From Camillea tinctor (taxonomy: Eukaryota > Ascomycota > Sordariomycetes > Xylariales > Xylariaceae), in assembly GCA_022578605.1 (NCBI GenBank), contig MU394090.1:62001-126000 (forward strand): 64,000 bases of DNA. The letters are read 5' to 3'. This document shows positions 55,806-64,000 of the stretch, piece after piece. How positions within the stretch are numbered: the first letter of the stretch is position 1; every line of letters starts with the position of its first letter. The position numbers were made by a program, and so were the translations under genes. The notes under the pieces are model-generated. The model searched no databases. It was not told the origin of the DNA and was given only the letters and a program-made list of their open reading frames with translations.

Positions 55806-58163
55806 TCATAAGCTATAAGGGCTCTCGTCTCGCATGATATATACTTCGCCAACCAAGACAGTACAGCCAATCGCCATCGCAAACATGATGATAGGAAAAT
55901 TCACCTGGAAAAATTCACTGGCGTGGACGGTAATATACTTCCTGCTCAGAATATCCCGCCATAGGAGGCCGGCTAACGAGGCACTGAAGGCAGCGCTGAA
56001 AGCGCCAAAGTTGACACCTATAGCCATGCTGTATACAGCTCCCCAAAAGGTTCGATCGGTTATTGCAGTTTGCCGGTTGTAATTAATCTGTTGCCAAGCT
56101 TGAATCACTCGTGATAGTAGAATCGTAGTACCGATATTAGTACCGGCAAACTAAGCAAGTCAGTCAGTCGTGCCCATTAGCCGTCCCTTTTGGGGAATAT
56201 GGACTTACATTGCATAGAACAGCGGAGAGGAAGCCCATGCCGCCAATAGCGCCAACAGTTCCTGTTTTCTGTACCCAATGGTCCCATCCGTAAGCGAAGA
56301 CAGGAACCCAGCCCTTGGTAACTAGTCCTTGAACGAGAATAAACATGCAAAATGCAAACGGAACGAGCTTAAAAGGCAGATGTGTCATGACTGCTGCAGC
56401 GGTGGGGAACGTGTCTTGTAACCACATGTGGTGATTCCGCATGAGAGAAACGAGACACGGCTTCTCTGTCCCTGGCTGATATCCCGCCCTATGGTCTATA
56501 ACGTTGCTTTCGTTGTCGATTTCCCTATTACGGGATACCTGGTTTTTCTTCACATCTCCAAGGGATGGTGGGCCGTTTGAGTCCGCAGGAGCCGATTCTT
56601 GTGCTGAGGCATAAAGAGTGTCGACTGAGAGATGATCGTCTGGATTGTTGACAAATAAACCTGTCCCAGCCTGATTTCTAGTATTTGGAGTTTGATTGTT
56701 ATGTCCCCTCTTTTCGTTGGTATCGTCAAGTTCCCGGGAAACATCGCTGGTTGTTATTTGATCACTCTTATCCTCTTCCAGCGCTCTCGGTCTTTCTTTC
56801 TCCTTTTCGATAGCACGTTCGACTCGAGCCTGCTCTGCCTCTCTGCGACGTTTGCGCGAGATTTCTCGTGTTTCATGCCTATGTCGCCACCCAAATACAA
56901 CATCCCAGATGAACATGACGACAGCGGCGGGTGCAGTAACATAGGCTACGGGAATTTCGCCGTTATGTTGAGCAGCAGCATTGATAGCCAAGAGGGTAAT
57001 TAACGTTGCGGCCATAACTAGAGCTCCGAAACCAGCGCCTTTCTTGTCCAAGAAAGGATTCATAATTTCTTCTAGAGATAGAAGCTTTCCCTCTTCAGAA
57101 TTCTGGAGTTTCCTTTCTTCTTCCATTTCTTCGGCAGTTTTCTTGGGGTGAGGGATGTTAGGGTTCACTGGCTTTCTGTCTTTCGCTTCTTGGGGAAGTT
57201 CATGGATATCGATTTTCCGGGGGACGAGCTTTTCATTGTTGAATATAACGAAGGCTAATATAGGGAAGAGAATAATAGCGGTAATGACGGCCGGGACGAT
57301 CATGTTAGCCGTGTAGTCGATGAATCTGACTCTGAAGGCACCAGCAAGCACAAGGTTCGTAGGGTTCGAAGACACTAGAATGGCGGAAGCAATATTGGCT
57401 ATAGCGAACTGGGAAAAGATCCAAGCCCTTGGGTGAGCGATATTACTCGACGCTCGTGTCATATAAGCGAGGAAGGCCGTGCCAGAGAGGATAATGGGAT
57501 CATTGCCGATGAAGCTACCCAAGAAAAAGAAGAAGGCATAAAGGTAGAAGAACAGGCGTCTGCCAGCCTCGCCTCCCTTTTGAAGAGCTTTGAATGCCAA
57601 GTAACGAATCAAACCAGAGGCATCGATAGAGATAGCGATATATGCCAGAGTCAAGAAAAATATCATAATATCGTACGGGGCAATGTTGTTGGCCCCGACA
57701 ATACCATCATGCACCTCTTGCCGGCCGATAGCGAGAATGGCCAGCAAAAAGAGATCCGCTATCAAAGGGCCAGTGACAAAGTCCATGGTAAACTGGAGAC
57801 AAACAAAAGACTTGGGCTTGCCGTCCACCCGTTGGGATTTTCCATGGTTGTCTTTGGCTTTGCTCTTATCCTGTTCGTCCTTGTCATCATTGCCATGCCC
57901 CCTTGGCGGTATTATTCGCAGAGTGACTAGAGAGCCCACGAAAGCATCATGCAGCTTCCGAGGCACATATACGGGTATGTTGAAAGGAAAAATAACAACA
58001 AGGTCTGTAGTAAGATATAACACGGTTAATGATAAGGGGGGGCAGGAGACACAGAGATATAGACGTGTGACTTACTAGTAAGAACGAAAACGATAAGGGT
58101 TACAATAGAACGCCATTCCCTGATACGTCCGGTATCAAGGTCGATATTGAGATTCTCCGACAT
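55806..58163 (-). CDS. ArsB/NhaD-family permease
   Basis: Exons 58076-58163, 56209-58004 and 55806-56150 give 742 residues; joins restore FVLTNLVVIF and LCNFAGTNIGTT. The protein has about 11-12 membrane helices of the ion transporter superfamily (ArsB/NhaD/CitMHS type), with FFFLGSFIGNDPIILSGTAFLAYMTR, SSNPTNLVLAGAF and LCNFAGTNIG as the hairpin and substrate-site motifs. A large charged cytosolic insertion of about 250 residues (KKTAEEMEEERK through VIDHRAGYQPG) separates the two halves. Related proteins exchange Na+/H+ or export arsenite; which ion is moved here is not decidable. There is no neighbouring ars-type gene to support arsenic. Confidence 0.85.
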
Positions 58164-60415
58164 GGTGAAGAGAATTTTCTCATTAAGATTAAGAGTCGGT
58201 GAATATTTATGAGCCCGTTCCACCTCTGTTCATGACCTATCAAAGTAGACGAGTCGAGAAAATGTCATGGGGGGAGCGAGCTCTTAAAAACGAGCTCAGG
58301 GAGAAGTAAAAAGAGGGATTTTCCTTTCTTGGAATTAAGTGAATCTCGGGTAAAAAAAAATGTCTTGTCGTCTTAGGCCTTGTGACCTTGGTGATAGATT
58401 CACACAAGCATGATACTTGTTAGGTAAGCCAAGATCAGGGCCAAGCAGATAGTAGGGTTAGTCGTCTAGGGTGCAAATCATTTAAGCAAGCCTATGTGAC
58501 CAACGAAATCAGTGCATGTTATAGTGTGCCATATTTCGCTGCTATCATTGGAAAACAAGATATAACCAACTATTAATGAAACCAAAAAAAAAAGAAACCA
58601 ACGAAGATGAAGGTGGAGAGTTTCTGAAGAAGGCTGGGCTTGGGGCTGGGGATAACTGGGCTGTGCTGTATAAAGTACTAGGTAGATATAGGATATTGAA
58701 TAACTTCGTAGAAGAATAAAATTTGAATTTTGAAGGATAATTTACACTAGTGTTGAAGGGAAAATATGTAAGACAAGGGGAGAGAGTCCTGGGGAGAGAG
58801 AGAGAGAGAAAGAGAGGTGGGTGAGGGGTTTCCCATCTTGGGATTGTTTTTGGTAAGACGGTTGGTCATTGGTCCATTAGGTGTATGTAGATAAGCAGAG
58901 AGAAGAAAATCTTAGGTTGAATTTGCGGGGGGGCGGGGCGAGCGTGCTTATAGCATAGCGTGCCATAGAATCCTAGGATGACCAGGATGGTATACTAAAA
59001 AGTGGATCGATCTGAGAGATGCAGCTCGAGTGATACATACATCTATGTACGGAGTATACTGACGTCGACTGGGGTACCACATAGCTCACCTCAAGTATGC
59101 TACTTCCCCATACGAGATTGCCTTCGATCTGGTGCTACATCATATCTACTGTATTACCCTGGCAGCCTGGTTAAAACTACTAGGTAGGTATGGGACAAAT
59201 AGAAGTTTAGGTGGTTCACCTATCAGCCCTAAAACATCAACTAAAAAGACACCCGACATATTGACACATGGTAAATTTGTAACTTAAACTATTACCCCCT
59301 AAAACCACATTATCATAGGTGGTGGTTTACTTGCCTAAATAATGTAACTAGTCCGATAGTACCTATTCAACCTCCATAGGTTATACATGGTTATACACTT
59401 GCCTAACTTAGATCAAAAGCTGCGTAGGAATTCGGAATCCGACACTGACATGAGCGATGAACTGGCAGAGTATGTGTTCTGACCCTTGGTAGCTATGCTC
59501 AGCCACCACGCTGTCGTCCAGCTGACACTACCTTGATACCGAACCGCCAGAAAAGGCATCGGTATCTGCAAGCTAACAAGGCTTCAAGAAACCTTCGAAT
59601 TGGGACTCAACGACTGAAACAGAGTGGGGCGGTATTCTACGCCACGAGCATTGTGCTACGAATCTGAAGGTAGTATTTCAGTAGTATTCTGACCTCGCAC
59701 TTGCCTTTGCCTTTGCCCTAACTTCTTCAGATGATTTGTACAACACACATGCATATTATCCAGTAGATACCTAGATACTACCTGACCTTACTTTTTGGTT
59801 AAGGTACTCGGAGCCGGGTAGTGATGATGAGCCGCTGAAGGCGGTTCGTTCCCCAGGTTCTGGTTGATCCTAGTTGATCCTACCTCACTGAAATATAAGC
59901 TTATAATGTACTAATACCTACCCTGCTACCTACATAATGGATAAGTTACTATATACCTGGTCCTACCTGGTACTGGTAGTTTGGATTAAGTAAGTAAGTA
60001 ATGAAACTTAGGTATCTAGGGGTTTAACGTTAGGGGGTATGGATATTCTTTTCGTTCCTCCTACCTATTTACCTCCTTCTCTACCTAAACCTATAAGCCT
60101 CACTTCTCTTCTCTTTTCTTTTCTCTAATTATTTCTCGTCACTCACATCTTGTCCGGTCAACAATGAGGCGTTCAACAGCCCGACCGAGGCTCTCCGTCC
60201 CTAGGCTTCTGTTTTTTTCATCACTCATATATTACCTCTCTACCCCTTGTGTTCTTTTTTTAATCATCCCCACAACATTCCCCAGCTTATATCTGACTTA
60301 CATGCATACGCACACCTTCTGCTCTCCCCCTTGCTTTCACGATATTCGCTACTAGCACTCTTTTCCCTGCTGGTTCTTATCTACCTACGGTAGTAGGCTA
60401 TTCTAACCTTTCCTT
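58164..60415. other. divergent promoter region, 2.25 kb
   Basis: AT-rich spacer. A GAGAGA purine tract at 58793-58816, T/C-rich sequence at 60095-60145 near the next gene, and TACCTAC-type repeats around 59930-60000. Short ORFs only; no gene is supported. Confidence 0.55.
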
Positions 60416-62553
60416 ATGCCAGCACTTCAAACGTCGTTCTTCAATGCTCTGATCACTCGAGACAATATCACCACAAACTCTATAGCCAACGCTACCGGCG
60501 AAAATGTATTACAAGTTGTTTGCGCTTGGCCTGTATCCGGCCAATATGGCGCCGGTTCTAGGGTTCTGTACGTCTATCACATGCTTTTCCTTGCACATAC
60601 ACGCTCAGCTAACCTACCTCCCTGCCTTAGGTATTATGTCCTTGTAGCAACATGCGTGTTCGCACGCAAGACAGAATGGCTTAGGAATCCTTGCCTTGCT
60701 GCCGCACTCCTTGTACCCCTTGTTTCTGCTTTACACGGCATTGTTTTAGCAGCTCTCCATGTTGATGGTAGGCCCCTCTGAAATCATTACCACATCTCCA
60801 TGGTTAACATGCAAGTTAGATGCAGTTGATATGGACATCTACGGTGCTTTCCAGTTGTGCGCTATAGGTATCTTAGCTGCCCCTGTAACTGTCCGGCTAT
60901 CTCGAACCTATTTTTTAGACCCTGGGAGAAATATCATATTTCTGTGGACTGGTATTATTCTCGCTGGTAACCAGACCCTTTCCTATCTCATAGGTTGATA
61001 AGTGCTCATAAGTCGTCCTCCAGGGCTTCTAAGCTTGGTGGTAGAATTCTACCGAAGCAATCCAGTCGACTGTTCCTATGCCAGCGAGAACCCCATATCC
61101 GAAGACCATCTCAACGACAGTAGTAATCCCTGCCGACTTCGATGTTCTCAAACGGATGGTCCATTCTCTCCCCTGCGACAGGGTGCTGCCAACGAAATCT
61201 TCATTATTCACGCACCAACCAAGCTAACCTTCAGCGCCGCTACCCTTCTAGCTGCTGCATGTTGTATTCCGGCAATCCTTTCCTTAATTTTCACCTGGAA
61301 CAAGATCGTCGAGATCAACTGGAAGAAGAGATTCTCACCCGAGAATGAAGATCCGGATGAATTGATCGAGGGTACCAATGGGGCTACGATTGGCGGGATG
61401 CGCAACGTCAATAATATCATCCGCATGTTTCTGAGTACCTTTGAGATTCCCTTTTTCAGCGCGGCAGTCCTTGCCATACTCATCATCGGAGAGCAGAATT
61501 TTTTCAGCTCACAGGTCTCCTATCAAACTGAACCTATACAGAGCGTTGGTAAGACCGCCCACCTGTATTTCACAGTGTTTGTACCTAACCGGAATCGCTC
61601 GGCTTATAGGTCAATGGGCACCTATTATCGGTACCGTACTTGCAGCTCTCGGCTCTCTGTATCTGCTTGTGGCGAGGGCACGAGTGGGACAATGCCATTG
61701 TACTTGTTCACAACATCACTCTCTATCGAGTGAAAATATCGATAGAAACCTGCGTAGAAACAACGAACGCCCGTCGAGTGTCCAGAGTGAATTGCCGGTC
61801 GTACACCATTATTCGCCTAGTGCTGCCGGCGGCGGCCTGTTTATCACTGCATCCTCAAGCAGACACTCTCCTCTGGATCAAAAGGGTCACGCTGATGACA
61901 ACGAAGGCTTCGCAGGAAAAGTGGCGCGAGGATTAACTCGCTTTAGCACTTACCTAGGCAATGTAGGTGCTGGTCGGTTCGATGACAGCGGATTCAGACT
62001 TGGAAGAGCTGTTGATTTCCCAGAGATACCTGCAGAGCGAGCACGAAATCCGTTCCTTTCCCAGATCAAAGACCGATATGACCCTCCGCGTGATTCCAAT
62101 GGCAACGCTACACCAAGAATTCGCGGCCAGTCTTCAGGGCTTACCAGTGATGCTGCGAGTGATATATCAGTGCTTGCTATAAACGAAAGTCCGTCTAGTC
62201 TATCACAGCCTATTCCAAATTCACAGACTCCTTTTCCAGTGTGCCAAAAGCCCCGCGCCAATACTTTACCTTCGGAAGGAGCACACTTCGAGGCCCATGG
62301 CACCGTTCTGACCCCATGTGCCAGTCTCGATGGAGGCCAGGGGAGGCCACGAAGAGATACCCTCGAAGTCCCCCTATTCATTCCTAATTATCACCACAAC
62401 CATCCTAATCGGAACAACACGGCTGCCCTGGCTAGTGCTTCGGATTCTGCCAGGCTTGGTAGCCATGGCTCACCCAGGATTGTTATCTCGACCGAACCTG
62501 ATCCACCCCCTCCAGTACACCTCGTGGCTCAAAGGCCTGCGGATCCACCATAA
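60416..62553 (+). CDS. multi-pass membrane protein (5 exons), unknown
   Basis: Exons 60416-60567, 60631-60767, 60820-60966, 61024-61548 and 61610-62553 give 634 residues with matching phases. The first half is a membrane domain of about seven helices, including YYVLVATCVFA, ALLVPLVSALHGIVLAALHVD, AFQLCAIGILAAPVTVRL, FLWTGIILAGLLSLVVEF, TLLAAACCIPAILSLIFTW, PFFSAAVLAILIIG and WAPIIGTVLAALGSLYLLVA. Asn-linked sites near the N-terminus and a Cys cluster (NPCRLRC) in one loop suggest a lumenal or extracellular side. The second half (about residues 345-634) is polar, Ser/Pro/Arg-rich and disordered. I recognise the layout from ascomycete genomes but know of no assigned function. Confidence 0.8.
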
Positions 62554-63854
62554 TTCACTGATCGGTTCTTTGAATCACCAAAGACTAAAGGAACCCCTCC
62601 CTCTCGCGAATGTATTCCATTATACTTAATAGTTGTATAATGAGCGGTGTTTGTCTGAGTGGAAACAGATCTACAAGTAGGATGGTAAGCACTCTTATGA
62701 TATCAATAATGTCACAAAATCTGATCGAATATCAAGCTTTATACATTATGTCACCAATATTCCCTCAAACCAACTCTGCGACGGATCAAACCGGCCATAA
62801 ATTATTCAATCTCCGTGGATTTCAGCTTCCTCACTCACGATCATGTCAACATTTTGGACCTACCACGAGCATTTTTTATCAACCTTAATGTTTAGCAATA
62901 TACGATGTTTATTGGGAAGAAATACGTGGGTTTTCATTACGCACATTTCTTAAATGATGGAACAGTATTACAATTCAATTGTATAAGGAATAACAGGACT
63001 AAACAGAGTAGATAGGATAGACATCGATATATACATGGGGCGTAAACTTAACGAATATTATAACGATAACGATATATTGTACAGAGATGGTATATTCGGT
63101 CATCCTTTTAAGTAACTAGCTAATATTACGTACCAATAATAAATATTGTAAATAATTTGATATGTATATAATACGCAAATGATACTTTAATATAATCTTC
63201 ATTACAGATACGGCTCCTCATGCAACGGTAAGAGGGACCAAAACAGTTCCTGTCAAGGCCACCCGTCGGTAGCTAGAATAGCCTCATCATGTTATCTGAA
63301 CCCCTAAAGAACGGAAAGAATGCTTACGACTTGCTACGTAGGCACCGTTGGAAAAAGGCGGTCTAGGTAATGTGAGGCTTGATATTGTTGCCGTTTAAGT
63401 CAAGTAGGAAGCGCGCATAGCCCGCGGCAGCTCGCTGCTATGACTGGGTTGAAGTGCCTTGGCAATCGCATGTCTTAGGCGCGGTTGGTGTATATATGCG
63501 TATAGCACGTCGGGCTTGGGTAGGTAGAGTGAAGGCTATTGGGTGATATTTCAGCTCTTTTGTGCCAAAAAAAAAAGGATGAAAACAAAGGGAAGAAAAG
63601 GATTAAAAGTAAATAAAGGAAAGTTGAGGATTAGCCAGGGGTTATATGTATAGGATGTAAAAGGTACGTCGATATTTACTTATCTGATTCCTACCTAGAG
63701 CGGATGGTATTTTTGAGATGGATAGGGAGTTTGGGGGGGGGGGGGGGGGGGGGGGGTGTGTGGATTTTAAAAAAAAAAAAAAAAAAAAAAAATTAAGTTT
63801 TGTTGAAACCAAAAAAAACCAAACGGGATTTTTTTTGTATAATTNNNNNNNNNN

Positions 63855-63893
<39 letters not shown>

Positions 63894-64000
63894 CCCCCCC
63901 CCCCCCCCCCCGCCCCCCCCCCCCCCCCCCCAAGGGGATGTATATGTACAATTCACATGCTAGATAGACGGATGTGTGTGTGCAACCACATGCTGACGCG
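62554..64000. other. intergenic with assembly gap, 1.4 kb
   Basis: AT-rich sequence follows the last gene; no supported gene to the window end. An A-rich run at about 63567-63577, a G run from 63731 to about 63756, an A run from about 63769 to 63791 and the gap described separately make the right end unreliable. Confidence 0.6.
63731..63931. other. assembly gap with G/A/C homopolymer flanks
   Basis: Ten N at 63845-63854 sit between a G run plus an A run on the left and a C run with sparse G on the right. Apparent poly-Pro and poly-Gly ORFs across it are artefacts. Confidence 0.85.

Noticed and set aside
63642..63963. Poly-Gly and poly-Pro ORFs across the last gap
   Set aside because: They are made by homopolymer runs beside ten N and are not genes.
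1..64000. Biosynthetic cluster, CRISPR array or prokaryotic defence island
   Set aside because: No polyketide or peptide synthase, terpene cyclase, cas gene or regular spacer repeats are seen; genes are spliced eukaryotic ones.

Overview
The window is nuclear DNA of a filamentous ascomycete (Pezizomycotina; a Sordariomycete, perhaps Xylariales, is my best guess). Genes have one to eight short introns of about 50-100 nt with GTAAGT/GTATGT donors. Coding DNA is GC-rich and spacers are AT-rich. Several products belong to fungal-type families, and the 10-nt palindrome TACCTAGGTA recurs in the spacers. I see no prokaryotic operons, rRNA, CRISPR or convincing tRNA. About 23 protein genes can be supported; I rebuilt their exons by hand and checked that phases and frames agree.

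Layout. 0.9-3 kb: a damaged MFS transporter gene (-). 4.8-5.6 kb: a three-exon DOPA 4,5-dioxygenase family gene (+) whose first intron contains an assembly gap. 6.6-7.8 kb: a membrane-anchored alpha/beta hydrolase (+). 10.6-11 kb: a small zinc-finger protein (+). 11.9-12.9 kb: a cysteine-rich type I membrane protein (+). 13.3-14.3 kb: a second alpha/beta hydrolase (-). 15.7-17.1 kb: an AIG1-like GTPase ending in a CaaX box (+). 17.9-19.6 kb: a multi-pass membrane protein resembling DUF2985 (+). 20.5-22.1 kb: complex I 51-kDa subunit (-). 23-23.6 kb: a dynactin p27-like subunit (+). 23.8-25.6 kb: an amino-acid permease (-). 26.3-27.1 kb: a BTB/KCTD protein (+). 27.6-28.5 kb: COQ3 (-). 29.3-30.1 kb: RIB3 (+). 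30.8-32.7 kb: a HerA/FtsK-like ATPase (-). 35.2-35.7 kb: a small membrane protein (-). 37.1-38.6 kb: SRP40/Nopp140-like (+). 43.4-45.5 kb: a CECR1/ADGF-like adenosine deaminase (+). 47.3-49 kb: a membrane protein (+). 50.3-52.2 kb: a FAD oxidoreductase (-). 53-53.7 kb: a secreted cupin-like protein (-). 55.8-58.2 kb: an ArsB/NhaD-type transporter (-). 60.4-62.6 kb: a five-exon membrane protein (+).

Functional reading. I see no biosynthetic gene cluster, defence island or intact transposon. The one suggestive grouping lies at 20.5-30.1 kb: the FMN-binding complex I subunit, the ubiquinone methyltransferase COQ3 and the riboflavin-pathway enzyme RIB3 all serve NADH:ubiquinone electron transfer. 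The other genes are housekeeping or lineage-typical membrane and secreted proteins, separated by long AT-rich spacers, the longest 4.8 kb (38.6-43.4 kb). Three 10-N gaps sit beside long G/C runs and look like assembly artefacts; one is flanked by two versions of the same sequence. A pair of diverged LTR-end-like repeats at 54.0-54.6 kb is the only mobile-element relic seen.
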